In this document: positions 11,501-22,500 of the stretch, one piece after another
How positions within the stretch are numbered: the first letter of the stretch is position 1
Layout: each line of letters opens with the position of its first letter
Source of the DNA: Cryptomeria japonica
Taxonomy: Eukaryota > Streptophyta > Pinopsida > Cupressales > Cupressaceae
Assembly (NCBI RefSeq): GCF_030272615.1
Contig: NC_081409.1
Coordinates: 525,830,475 to 525,894,474, forward strand
DNA: 64,000 bases
Direction: 5' to 3'
The notes under the pieces: model-generated
Told to the model about the DNA's origin: nothing
What the model saw: the letters and a program-made list of their open reading frames with translations, nothing else
The model's database searches: none
Made by a program: the position numbers and the translations under genes

Positions 11501-12750
11501 TTGTTAGGTATAATCAATATCCTTGTTCCCGGTGAGGAGCTGAGAGAAGAAACTAACAGCTTCATCCCTAATTTCATCCTCATTAAGAAGAATTTTGTCC
11601 TCAGCAATTAATCTGGAAATTCTATTTGCAGCTTTATGTTTCAAAGAAGTCATGTGGAAAAAAATTGTGTTTATGTCCCTAGCCTCCAACCAAGTCACCC
11701 TAGATCTCTGTCTCCAATAGATTTCCTCCCTAGAAATGATTTTGTGAAGTTTGACTAAAACATCATCTTCCATAGCTTTGGGATACTTTTTATAGCCATC
11801 TTTCTATATAGAGTTTTGGATCTGTTCTAATTCCTCCTTCAGCTTTTTCTTTGAGTCAAAAATATCACCAAAGATCTTCTTGTTCCATATCTTAATGTTG
11901 ACTTTGATGTTTCTAAGGTTTTTAGCAACTTTATACATGGCATTTCCATTCACATCAATATTCCACCAGTTGGCAATAGATTTATCAAGAGAGGGGTGAG
12001 AGATCCACATTTTCTTAAACCAGAAAGGGAAACTCTAATTACTCTTAATGGTCTCAACAACAAAGGTAATGGGATAATGATCCAAACCAATTCTATTGAT
12101 GACAGACAAGGAGCATCTATGAGAAAGAATCCAATCATTAGTAACAAGGGATCTATCAAGTCTTACATGAATGAGGTCTTCACCATCCCTGCGGTTAGAC
12201 CAGGTGTAGGAAGCTCCATTAAGATCCATATCAATAAGAGCATTGACATTGATAAAGTTCATCAAATCAGATCTGCTGCCCGGTTGGGCTTGAATTCCTC
12301 CAGATTTATCAGTACCTTGTAGAGGAGTATTGAAATCTCCCATAACAACCCAACTTTTCTTAGGAAAAGATCTTCTTTTTTGTTGGATTTTATCCCAAAA
12401 TTTACTCCTAGTAGATTTGGAATTAGGGCATAGATGTTTGTAACCACACACTCCTTTCCATCATAGTTGCTTTTAACTTTCATGGATATAATGTTACCAT
12501 CTTCATCAATCATTTCTCCTAAAATAGTTTTCTTGTTCCAGAAAATAGCCACCCCACCAGATGCCCCATTCAAGCTACTACCACAGACCCCTCCATTTTT
12601 AAAGAATTTTAAATTCTCCACTTTCTCCTTACTCATTTTGGTTTCCTGAACAAGGATAATATCCGGTTTTTGGTCTCGAATGAGATTTCGTAATATATCT
12701 TGTTTATTGAGACCATTTAGGCCTCTGATGTTCCATGATATTACCTTCAT
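8572..12750 (-). pseudogene. LINE-1 ORF2: endonuclease, reverse transcriptase, RNase H
   Basis: The start is ATG at 12750 (MKVISWNIRGLN). The AP-type endonuclease shows WNIRGLN, VQETK, GDFN (near 12340) and a GLDHYPI block (near 12080). A frameshift falls near 12440. The reverse transcriptase spans about 11500-10400, with DKAPGLDGFP, RPISLCN, KLDLAKAYDRVDW, GLRQGDPISPILF and the catalytic box FVDD (first residues FV instead of the common FA). A zinc-binding zf-RVT region covers about 9700-9400 (CNRC...DHLFFHC). The RNase H domain lies at about 9060-8600, with NFDGAAKGNPGKSGGG, LEGDSLNII and ADLLANEG. The stop codon is at 8572-8574. Several frameshifts (about 12440, 10600, 10230, 10000 and 9540) and stops inactivate it. 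In an active element this protein nicks the target and copies the RNA into DNA. Confidence 0.9.
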
Positions 12751-13139
12751 TTGGAAACCTGGGCGTAGGATTCTTGTATAGTTTGTTGCCTTCCATCAGC
12801 TATATTTTGCTTGCTCTCCTGGTCCCTGTGCCATTTCATAGTTTTACGTCCCGGCGGAGATTTGGATACACCAATATCAACCTTGGATTTGGTCCTAGTT
12901 TTCACCCCATTAAGGCATCATGTCTTCTTGTTTTTCTTTTTTCCATTCCCTGTTATTTATTCCTCATTCTCCTCTTTGGGCTTGTCTTGCATATTACTCC
13001 ATAGTTATCCTCTTTTCTGGGATGATGTGGGCGTATCAACTCCAATATTCTGGAATAATGCATTTAGATTAACCTTAGGCGATCCAAACTCGTTATTCCT
13101 TCCAAGTTTAATTCCATGTCCTTCAAATTATTTTAGGCA

Positions 13140-14501
13140 CTATTCATCTCTTTTTATTATTGAAACTTGAGGGGCCTCATGATGAGATTCAGTGACATTC
13201 TCAATCCCACCATCTTCAAGTGTCTCTTCACTGATAGCAATCTCCTCCTCCTGAGTTTGTAGAGCCTCAAAAGTATTGACTATTTTGATTTCAAACTCCC
13301 TGATTTCATTCTTTTTATCTTCCTTCAAAGGGGGATTCTTAAGAGGGTCATTTCTATCTCCTTCTGATAGGTCTAGTATGTTACCAGGAGTTCCACTTCT
13401 TCCTTCCACTTTATTACCTTCTTTATTATTATTCTTTTCTTTCCAAACCTGTTTTTGGGTGTTAACCGTCATAGGTTTTTTAGGGTTACTAGGGCAGGCC
13501 TTAGCCCAGTGACCAACTTTTTTACAAAAAAAGCACACAAAGGGGAGTGACTCGAACTCTATTGTTTGTTCCCATAATCCAAGTTTAGAACTTATATCAA
13601 TAGAACTAGGAAGATCCATCTTCTGTAAAATATTGACACAAATGCACGCATAAACTAGTATTTTTCGAGTTGCAATCATTGGATCTATCGCAATAAGCTC
13701 CCCAAAGGAGTTTGCAATTCCTGAGAAAACATCCTCAACCCAAAATTCCATCGGCAAGCCTGGCAGCCTTACCCAAACCGGAGCAGATTCAAAGGAGTCA
13801 TTGTGTTCCATGTTAGGAGACCATTTTCTCATAGATAAGGAGGATTTACCAAACATCCAAGGGCCACCACTTAAAGTTGCTTCCATATCTTCCCCACAAG
13901 AGAAGGAGAAAATAGAAAAACCTCTGGACAGGGCAAAAACATCAACCTGACATTTCATCCTCCATTTTCTCTTAACAAAGGACCTAACATCCTCAATATT
14001 GGGTCGTGGTCCAACAAACCTCCCCATCGGAGAGAAAGCCATTAAAGAAATGCTATGATCGATAACCAAATCTGGAACGGCAATAGCAAGTTTACCCATT
14101 TTTCTATCAGATATGTCTTTCACAAAGGGAAAGGACGATTTACCAATCGGTTTTCCAGTTGATTTCTTTGTAAAGAGACTACTCCAGGGTTTGAGGGCTT
14201 GCACCTCCTTAATCTTTTCTACGTCAACTTTCACAGCCTCGGGACCCAATTTTGGGGAATCTTTTTTGCGGTCAGGAGGAGGGTCCCATTGCCATGGGTC
14301 CCCATCTGGTCTCCCATCCTCATCATCCATCGCTTGTCCTTGAACTGTAGTGGCATCAGAACCAGAGGATCCAGCCTCGTTCCCTCCATTTCCAGATTTC
14401 AAATTTCCCCCCTCTGCTTGCGTTTTTCCCTCCATCGGATCAGTGCATCTGAAAAAAAATTCCTCTGAATTGGGTTTTTGGGTCTGTTCTTTTAAGAACA
14501 A
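13140..14501 (-). CDS. LINE-1 ORF1: DUF4283 and CCHC zinc-knuckle RNA-binding protein
   Basis: This is an uninterrupted 453-codon frame and the best preserved ORF of the element. A second ATG at 14435 (MEGKTQAEGG) is a plausible true start, because the first 22 residues look like leader. A Gly/Asp-rich N-terminus is followed by a DUF4283-type domain at about residues 130-290 (FSFSCGEDMEATLSGGPW, APVWVRLPGLPMEFW). One zinc knuckle, CFFCKKVGHWAKAC, lies at about residues 321-334. The tail is acidic. In plant L1 elements this protein coats the RNA. ORF2 starts 389 bases downstream, so ORF2 translation would need reinitiation or another mechanism. It is intact in frame although ORF2 and ORF3 are broken. 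Confidence 0.85.
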   Translation of the reverse strand: MFLKEQTQKPNSEEFFFRCTDPMEGKTQAEGGNLKSGNGGNEAGSSGSDATTVQGQAMDDEDGRPDGDPWQWDPPPDRKKDSPKLGPEAVKVDVEKIKEVQALKPWSSLFTKKSTGKPIGKSSFPFVKDISDRKMGKLAIAVPDLVIDHSISLMAFSPMGRFVGPRPNIEDVRSFVKRKWRMKCQVDVFALSRGFSIFSFSCGEDMEATLSGGPWMFGKSSLSMRKWSPNMEHNDSFESAPVWVRLPGLPMEFWVEDVFSGIANSFGELIAIDPMIATRKILVYACICVNILQKMDLPSSIDISSKLGLWEQTIEFESLPFVCFFCKKVGHWAKACPSNPKKPMTVNTQKQVWKEKNNNKEGNKVEGRSGTPGNILDLSEGDRNDPLKNPPLKEDKKNEIREFEIKIVNTFEALQTQEEEIAISEETLEDGGIENVTESHHEAPQVSIIKRDE

Positions 14502-14526
14502 TGTTTATTGTCCACTACACACTTTT

Positions 14527-15097
14527 AAAATGTATGGTTTGAACCGAGGATGTAGGCTCTACAGGCAAGAAGCCCCACCATTTCTCTAAGGTTCTCCCCA
14601 TGGATAAACATGCTCCATTGTCAACACGGTAGAGACGACCCCGTGGGGTTTGAACCTAGGTTGTAGGCACTACATGCAAGAAGCCCCACCATTTCACCAA
14701 AGGGTCATCCCCATTGAAATGTATGGTTTGAACCAAGGATGTAGGCTCTATAGGCAAGAAGCCCCACCATTTCTCCAAGGTTCTCCCCATGGACAAACAT
14801 GCTCCATTGTCAACACGGTAGAGACAAACCCGCGGGGTTTGAACCTAGGTTGTAGGCACTACAGGCAAGAAGCCCCACCATTTCACCAAAGGGTCATCCC
14901 CTTTTTTTAAAATGTATGGTTTGAACCAAGTATGTAGGCTCTATATGCAAGAAGCCCCACCATTTCTCCAAGGTTCTCCCCATGGACAAACATGCTCCAT
15001 TGTCAACATGGTAGAGACGAACCTGCGGGGTTTGAACCTAGGTTGTAGGCACTACAGGCAAGAAGCCCCACCATTTCACCAAAGGGTCATCCCCATC
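14527..15097 (-). repeat. Tandem array of tRNA-like units at the LINE-1 5' end
   Basis: Three copies of a ~190-bp unit, each made of two related half-units, give six half-units. On the minus strand each half-unit carries GGTTCAAACC, a good RNA polymerase III B box. The six plus-strand complements lie at 14536, 14647, 14725, 14836, 14918 and 15029 (spacing 111, 78, 111, 82 and 111). About 35-40 bases upstream in the minus sense is GGTGAAATGGT or GGAGAAATGGT, similar to an A box. The array sits between ORF1 and the target duplication, so it occupies the position of the LINE 5' UTR. No complete tRNA cloverleaf could be closed. The units could be promoter monomers, or a SINE-like array that inserted earlier. 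Confidence 0.75.
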
Positions 15098-15100
15098 TAT

Positions 15101-15128
15101 GAGCCACATGAGTTACATTGGAAAGAAC
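15101..15128. repeat. 28-bp inverted copy of nearby copia sequence at the LINE-1 5' junction
   Basis: These 28 bases are a perfect reverse complement of 15757-15784. They lie between the tandem array and the target duplication at 15130. The similarity stops at both edges. This looks like filler DNA copied from the neighbouring target sequence during insertion. Confidence 0.7.
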
Positions 15129-15129
15129 A

Positions 15130-15146
15130 ATGCTTACAACAATGTT
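15130..15146. repeat. Target site duplication, right copy (LINE-1)
   Basis: ATGCTTACAACAATGTT, identical to 6494-6510, at the LINE 5' end. Confidence 0.75.
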
Positions 15147-15210
15147 ACACACACTATGTAAGTTCAGATGTTTGTGAGTCATGTGAATTGTGACACTAAG
15201 TAAAGTGATG

Positions 15211-16671
15211 TTAATTTAATAGAAAAAAATCTAGTCGTGTCCATGTCAAATTGTTAAATAATTTGGGCATGACAATATATATCTCAATATGTTTCATTCT
15301 CTGGTGATAAACTAGATTCCTTAATATTTTTATTGCACCCTGGTTATCATAAAAGATGATCCTAGGAGTTCTAAAAAGGAATGAAAAAATAAATGATAAT
15401 ATTTTTAAGCCAAATATCCTCAATGATGGCCTTAAATTCCCCTTGATACTCATCCATTGTTGATGAAAGAGAAATTATAGACTACTATTTTGAAGCCAAA
15501 TAGCCTCAATGATGGATCTGCGTACCCCTTGATACTCAATCATCATTGATGGAAGAGAAATTATAGACTACTTCTTGCTTGACCAACAAATTGGACCAAA
15601 ACCTAGTGAGAAGTAATACCTTGAAGTAGACTTGTGATCCTAAGAATCATCTTCTCAATCTGAATTTGTTTGTCACACCAAGTCAATATACACATCTTAC
15701 TACATACTAAATTCCATAATTATCAGTACCCTGAATGTAGTGAAGGATCCACTTAGGTTCTTTCCAATGTAACTCATGTGGCTCCTACATGAAATTAGAC
15801 ACCATGCCCATAGCACATATGAGTCAAGTAAATGAGACTTCCAATAAGTTGTTGATATAAAGTGTCATCAACCAAGGGTGAAGACCACTTAGACTCAAGT
15901 TTGACCCATGACAAAACAAAGTCAATGTAGGCTTACAATTAGCGATGTAAAATCTAGGGAGCATATCAAGTGCATACTAGGGTTGTCTAAGAAAGTTATC
16001 TAAAGATAACTAAGTGAACTCAATACCCAAGAACTAATCCAAAAGACCTAAGTCTAACATAAAAAATCTATCATGTAGAGCAATTTAGACTACCTTGATA
16101 GTGGATTGATGACTCCTTGTGAATTGTATATCATCAACATAGAGAACTAGAAATGTCAATGTCCTCCTATTGCAAGATGTATACATTTGAATAAGAATTC
16201 CATCGAGCGAAACCAACTATCAAAAGGAAGAAGCCTATATTGGCATACCAAGCTTGAGGAACCCATTTGAAACCATAGAGAGACATCTAAAGTCAAGGCA
16301 CACAAGTGAAAGATCCTTCACAAACCCCTTTAGCTACTCCATATAGATTTTCTCCGAAAGGTCACCAAGAAGAAAGACACTCTTCACATTTCTCTGATGA
16401 ATTTCCTAACAATGGGTTATAGCTATAACTAGTTGAAGTCAAATTGAATTCATATTAGCAACTAGTGCAAAAGTCTCACATTATTCAATCTTAGAAACTT
16501 GGAAAAATTATTTTGCTATCAAGTGAGCCTTATGCTTGTTAACCAACCCATCTACTATAAAAAAAAATTGATAGATTCACTTACATTGAACAAGGTTTCT
16601 TCCCTTAGGAAGAGGGACAAGATCATATGTGTGATTATTTTCAAAGAATTGAACTCTCCCTATATTGCAAC
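15211..16671 (-). pseudogene. Ty1/copia pol remnant: reverse transcriptase to RNase H
   Basis: Reading leftward on the minus strand, degraded frames give the copia RT order: YDLVPLPKGRN (near 16630), an AWY block (GFKWVPQAWYANIGFF, near 16260), LVLYVDD with the catalytic YVDD at 16130-16141, then the RNase H region STSRYYFSLGFGPICWSSKK (near 15590) and DNQGAI...KHIEIY (near 15330). Stops and frameshifts are frequent. The reading frame resumes upstream at 24294-24370, so element A interrupts it at 16671/24294. LINE-1 lies next to its 3' side. In an active element this would be the polymerase of a copia retrotransposon. Confidence 0.8.
15757..15784. repeat. Source of the 28-bp inverted filler
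   Basis: This is part of the copia pol remnant. Its exact reverse complement is present at 15101-15128. Confidence 0.7.
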
Positions 16672-17821
16672 TGTTGGTATTTTGATAATGTTTAAGTTGT
16701 GATTGTCATTGATGGACACACACTTATTTTATGTATGAGTTATTCTCCATCGGTAATATGTGTTGTGTTGTTCACTCTGGTATTATATGACATTGTATGT
16801 ATAGTCTTTATTTGTTGAAGACTATCGATGTTTTGAAGAAGAAGATTACCGGTCGTAGTGGTATGGAGACCTCAAGCAGTATGAAGACCTCAAGCGGAAC
16901 AAAGACCCCTAGCGACAATTAATCTTTTGATCAGAACATTATGTTCCAGTTTTCCAATCTTATTCGTTAAACTAGCAATCGATATACCGTGCCAAACCGG
17001 TATAATTATAAAGTGTGATGAGTTATCGTCCACCGACACTTTAGTGGTGTTTATGTGTCGTGTTACCAAATATGTCGAGATGCACTGTACCTAGGAAATT
17101 GTAGTCTAATCTTATTGGACCGACATGAAATCATATTCCTATATGAGGACATCATGTCTAGGGTTTTGAAGATTTGATGTGTGTGAGTATTGTAGAGTAG
17201 ATTAGGTATGTGCAAAATAGGTGTCTCACTGCAGAGCTTGTGAGTAAAAAGGATAGAAGACTGAAGTAATGTTGTAATGCATTAACAGAGAATTGTCAAG
17301 GATCTAATCAAACATTCTAAGCTATCTTCTAGATCATTTACTTGTTGATTACTAATCTCTTCGACAAGTCTGAAACCCTTAACCGGGTAGGCCCAGCCAA
17401 GCCTATTGTAAATCCTCTAACAAGGTGGTTCACAGTCATGGATCTAAAATCCTTTAACGGGGTATTCTTTAACAGGACTTATCTCCTAACAGAGATTTGG
17501 ATTCCTAACAGGATCTGTTCTAGCGAATAACATTGTAAGGCCTTAACCGGTCTGACCTTAACTAGTCTGGTTACTATTTTGCAGATAGTTGACTTGTGAG
17601 TTTTACTCACAGTGGTTTTTCCCATTTGGGTTTCCACGTCAAAATATCTTGTGTTATGGTGATTGTGCTTCTGTGGGTGAATGCTCTATTTTCTATTTGG
17701 CTTATTTATGTTTTAACCATTTTTTTGTTTAAACTACTACACCGGTCTGTTGGAAAATTGTTTAAGAGTTTGGTTAAGTTCTTAGGCATACTAATTCACC
17801 CCCCCCTCTTAGTATTCATCA
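16672..17821 (+). repeat. 5' LTR of element A (1,150 bp)
   Basis: Starts TGTTGGTATTTTGATAATG and ends TAGTATTCATCA, then runs into the primer binding site. It is aligned throughout with 23159-24293, with scattered substitutions and small indels. Internal open frames here are shadows and not genes. Confidence 0.9.
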
Positions 17822-17823
17822 AT

Positions 17824-17836
17824 TGGTGTCAGAGCC
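17824..17836 (+). other. Primer binding site of element A
   Basis: TGGTGTCAGAGCC, two bases after the LTR end, one base off the usual initiator tRNA-Met complement TGGTATCAGAGCC. Confidence 0.8.
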
Positions 17837-17871
17837 AACCTTTCTATAAGTCTAACCACTTGGAAGGAGAT

Positions 17872-19158
17872 ATGGGGGAATACATCATGAGGGAACTCAC
17901 TCACCATCTGACTAAGACTGAGAGAGCCTATGATGAACTCAAAATCAAGTATAAAGCCTCTTTAGCCAAGAGAAGAGAACTTGTTGAGCAATTGATGGAA
18001 TTTACTAAAAACAACTCTTCTGATGAAGTAGACATGGAGGCTCTAGTCGGAGAAGTGGAGAAACTAAATGAATCCAAAAATAACCTAAGGAGGGAGTTGG
18101 AAGGACTGACTATCAGGATAAGTCAGGAGCTAGAAAACAGAAGAAAAGATGAAGATTTAGTGAAGGACAAGGAGCGTGAGATCTCTAAGTTGAAACAAGA
18201 GATTGTTACCATCACCGCTCATTTGCAAGAGGCTAATGAAGAGAAATAAGAAATACAAGAAGACCTCAATGCTACTATCTCTCAAAATGAAACCTTGATG
18301 AAAACCAATGATGCTCTTTCCAAGGAACTTGTTGAATCAAAGGAGATACTTGCAAAGTTCAACCAAAGTGCTGCTAAACTGGAACAAAAGATGGAATTAG
18401 TGAAGCCATCAAAGGATACCACTGGAATTGGTTTCTCTGCATATGAGGAAGGTGAAACCTCTGGAACCAAGAGTAACACACCAAAAGAGAAACTGATACC
18501 TAAGAACAACAACAAGAGAAAAGGTAAGCCAAAGTTTAAACTTGTATGCTTCAATTGTCATAAGGAAGGACATACTGCCAATGTATGTAGGAGCAAGGCT
18601 TACGATAATTTTCCTTACATAAAAAACAATGTGGCTAGAACTGGTAGATTTAATGGTCACTATTATGCATTCAACAAGTTTGGGCATAGAGCTTTTGAGT
18701 GCAAGTCAGTTATGAACAACTCTAGAAGTTATGCACCAAGACCTAAAGGAGTTGTCCCAGAACCTCCTATGAACCGGAACCCAAACCGGTACAGAACCTA
18801 TGACCACTGGTCAAAAGGTTATGGAGTGGCAAATAGTTGGAGAGCAACCTATTTGATCTGTCGTGGTAGCGGTCACACTGCTGCAACATGTAGAAGGAAG
18901 AATGGAAATGTGAACATCGGACCATGGAGAACACCTGGTATGGTATGCTATCATTGCAACAAACCGGGACACACTTCCAAAGCATGCAAAATGAGAAAGA
19001 ATCCATCGGGAGACATACCAGTCGACCCAGAAGGGAAGATCGATGTTGAAACTGTTCAGGCGGATATGGATAAAACTTGGAAAAAGAAATATGAAGAAAA
19101 GCCACAAGATGTACTAGAATCCGCACCCAGTGTGGAGATCCCTGAACTGGCAAACTGA
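17872..19158 (+). pseudogene. gag-like protein of element A: coiled coil and four zinc knuckles
   Basis: The start is ATG at 17872 (MGEYIMRELTHHL). One in-frame TAA at 18247-18249 splits an otherwise continuous frame that ends at 19158 (428 codons). Residues ~1-180 are Lys/Glu-rich and predicted to be coiled coil. Zinc knuckles follow: CFNCHKEGHTANVC (18547-18588) and CYHCNKPGHTSKAC (18946-18987) are canonical CCHC. Two more, at 18661-18702 and 18850-18891, keep the GH and last Cys but have lost N-terminal Cys residues. The UBN2/DUF4219-type N-terminal domain usual in copia gag is not evident, so this may be a shortened gag. It should bind element RNA and form particles. The stop may be recent, because the rest of the frame is clean. 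Confidence 0.75.
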
Positions 19159-19586
19159 GCTTCGAAAATCTTAGGGGGAACATATTGGTAACAATGTCTC
19201 AAACCCTCGAAGTATATCAGTAAAGTTCCTTTATCGGTATTGGTTACTTGTCGACTGACAAAAGAAATGAAGTGGTAAAAGGAAAAGTTAGGGTTTGTGC
19301 CCTAACGATGATGCACTTATTATGGTAGGTAGGATCATATTGAAAAGTGACTTTCATCATCATTTTTACTTACCTATTTTCAAAGAAGAATTTTTCTAGC
19401 TTGAGCAGAGCAACAAGAGCGATTCATCTTGCATTCGAAAGAATTCAGGAAGATATCTTGCACAAGCTTTTGGAGAAGTGTGTTGTGTTCGACATCGGTG
19501 ACCCTAGTTCGAAATCGGCGAACCCTAGTTTGGAATAATAAGGTATTTTTGATCGAATCACTCTCATCATTTGGAATTATCTTGAT

Positions 19587-22500
19587 ATGGCTTCTACATC
19601 CAAAATCCCTTCTAGTTTTACCGAACCTGAGGAATCATCTGAGTTTCTTAGGAGGAAGGTGAAGTACAATGCCCTATCTCAAATTCCCATCAGAGTCATT
19701 ATCAAATGGGATGTTTTAGGATATATTGAATGCAAGCTAGAAGACCTAGGGTCTCTAGTGATTCACTCCTAGTCGAGTCTGTTCTGTGGAAATGATAAGA
19801 AGATTAAACCTGGGTACATCGTAATCGAGAAGAAGAAACTTCACAATGCAGTATATTTTCTCGAGGAATTTACAAAAGAGCACATTAGGATTATTCTAAG
19901 TAGGTTTCATGGTGATAAGATGTACCTTGAGCGAACCCATGATATTACACCGGAGGCAATTCATGTTGTGACCAGTTTCTGCAATGTTCGGGAAGTCCCC
20001 GTTCTTCGCAAAATCACCAAAACCAAAGTGACAGAGCTCACCAAATCTATGAGCGACCAACAGGCAATGACTGTAAACACCATAAAAGATGACTTAGCGA
20101 AATATACGTGCATGGTAATCGGGTATAGAGTATTCTATGCTAGCAGAATGAATTATGTTCCTACAACTGCGGTGCATGCCGCTTATAGGATGATCAAGGA
20201 GAATGCAAAATGTGACTTACGTACCTACATGTAAAAACAACTCATGGAGAACCTGAAGTCCATCAAAGTGGACAAAAAATAAGGTTTAAGTTTGGTCAAC
20301 TGCTTGTCGGTTTGCTTTTCTATTTTCAAGGATATTTTCTAGGAGTTGGTGATGTTCAATGGTCGAGTGACCTACCGGTTTCCAAACAAATAAAGGAGAG
20401 TCAACAAGTAGTGGTAACTGCGTATTCAGAGACTCTAAATAGGTATTTTGATGAGTTCGGACTAAAGATGAACCAGAGAATGAGAATATCAGGTGATCTA
20501 GTTAAAAAAATATGAAGATTATATTTGTTTCAAAATCAAAATAGACAATTGCATAATGCAAGCAGTCAAGCCTAGAGAAGATGAATTTGAGCCTATGGGC
20601 TATGAAGTGGTAAATGATATACTCACAGGGTATGCCTCTACCCTACTTGCTTCACCACTAGATCCAAAGAAGAAGAGGACCGGTACTTACTCCGAGAGGA
20701 TCAAATCTATTGAAGTAACTAAGAAGAAAAAGAGTAAAGCAATGCCATCGACATCGACACCAGTTACATCTGCTGCCAGCCCAAGAGTGACCAAGAGGTC
20801 ACCAGCCAAAAAGAAACTGGAGGCTATTCCACCAAAGGTATTCGACAGGAAAAGAAAAACCAGAAATAATTCACCAGATTCAGAAGACACTGAACTAGAG
20901 GTAGAAATGAAGAAGACAAGGCAATCAAGCAAGAAGACAAAGTCCACCGGTAATGTACCAGCAACCTCTGCACCGGTAAATATACATGTTGCTTCTTACC
21001 AGCCTATGACACATTTTCAAATAATTATGAAGAATGTTAAAAGGAAAGTACTTGACGATATAAAGGATTATTTCGATGATCTTAGCAATAGTGAAAAGGA
21101 AGAAGTAGAGCTAGAGGTCATTAAATATTTGTGTGATAATGATCGGTCTTCGATTGACATTGAACCTGTTGTTCCTAATTCTTTGTATAATTATTTGGAT
21201 AATAAATGGTGCATTGTCATTGAAAAGGAGAAAGAAATTAGGGAAGAATTTTTTTCCCAATATTTTCCTGATGCCTCTAATTCAGAATTGTTTGAGATTC
21301 TTAATCGGTACAAAGGCATCTTTTTCATGCGAAAAACAAGACTTCAACTACTCGGTGGCAAAACCTCTAAAGTGGAAAAAGATACCATTTGCAGGTTAAA
21401 GCAACTGTCAAAATGCAGAAAGTATCCGAAGGTAATCGACTGGCTGAGCAAGAGCCTGGCCTATCCATAGCCAAACTGGATGAAATCTTCAACAGTCTGG
21501 GTGAAAGAATAGCAGATCAAAATCAACCCATTGATGTTGATGCACTAGATGTTGAGGACGTCACTCCAGAGAAGGAGAAAGCTAAAAAGGAGAGAGTGGA
21601 GAAAGAAAAAGATGATAAAGAGGCAAAAGAGAAACAGGAAAAAGAGAAACTAGAAAAAGAAAAAGCAGAGAAATAGAAACTGGTAAAAGAGAAAGCAGAG
21701 AAATAAAAACAAGAGAAAGAGCAAGCGGAGAAAGTGAGACAAGAGAAAGAGAGAGAAGAGAAGGAAGAGGAGAAGAAGAAAGAAGATGAGAAGAAGAAGA
21801 AGGAAGTAGAGAAGAAGAAGGAAGATGACAAGAAGAAGGAAGAAGAGGAGAAGAAGAAGGAAGATGAGAAGAAAAAGGAAGAAGAGAAAAATAGGGAAGA
21901 ATAGCGAAAGAAAGAAGAAGAGAAGAAGAGAGTGGAAGAGGAGAAAGAGAAAGCCGCCAAGGTAGCCCAGGAAAAAGAAGAAGAGGAGAAGAAAAGATAA
22001 GAGGAGATCAAGGCAAAGGAAGGAGGACAGACTCCTAAGACAACTAGAGATCAAGCCAAGCAGGTTGATCCCATCGGTCCCACCGATTTGACTCTTGCCT
22101 GTCTTACTCAATCGGTTGATGAAAGTGAGCTACTAAGGAGCATTCAACTAGCTCAAATTAGATTGGAAGAACTAAGGAAAAAGAAAGAACAGGATGTCAT
22201 TCAATTTTTTGTTCACACTCTTTCCAATCTAATTCCCAGTACTAACCTTCCCAGTACCGATTCCTCGTTGGCCAAGTTAAAACTTCTTTGCACAGTGGTA
22301 GATGATCAAGTGCAATCTTTAGAAGATGTTGCCCAGGTTTCTGAAAAGAAGAAGCATGAAAAAACTCTAAAAGCTTCATTATTAAATCAAATGGATGTAG
22401 ACAGAGCAAAACTACTTAAGCAGAAGGATGATATAAGTTTAGCTATGGGTGAAGGCAACCTACTATTGAGCAAAATCTACCAACCTCACCTATTTTGTGA

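Larger units (their letters stand above)
6511..15129 (-). mobile_element. LINE-1: apparently full-length 8.6-kb plant L1-type LINE with three ORFs
   Basis: Reading right to left: a tandem 5' array, ORF1 (DUF4283 and zinc knuckle), ORF2 (endonuclease, reverse transcriptase, RNase H), a third ORF, and a 3' tail ending in TTAATC plus a short A run at 6511-6515. A 17-bp direct repeat, ATGCTTACAACAATGTT, flanks it exactly at 6494-6510 and 15130-15146, as expected from target-primed reverse transcription. It lies next to, and probably within, a minus-strand Ty1/copia remnant. All ORFs carry stops or frameshifts, so the copy is dead. The 3' tail matches that of LINE-2, which fixes the 3' boundary independently. 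Confidence 0.8.

Noticed and set aside
14527-15097. Regular repeats resembling a CRISPR array
   Set aside because: The repeat units are long, imperfect and contiguous, with no unique spacers, in a plant LINE context. They fit tandem tRNA-like monomers.
21523-22111. Long minus-strand frames rich in Ser/Phe or Leu
   Set aside because: These are antisense shadows of the Lys/Glu-rich coiled coil of the element A accessory protein.
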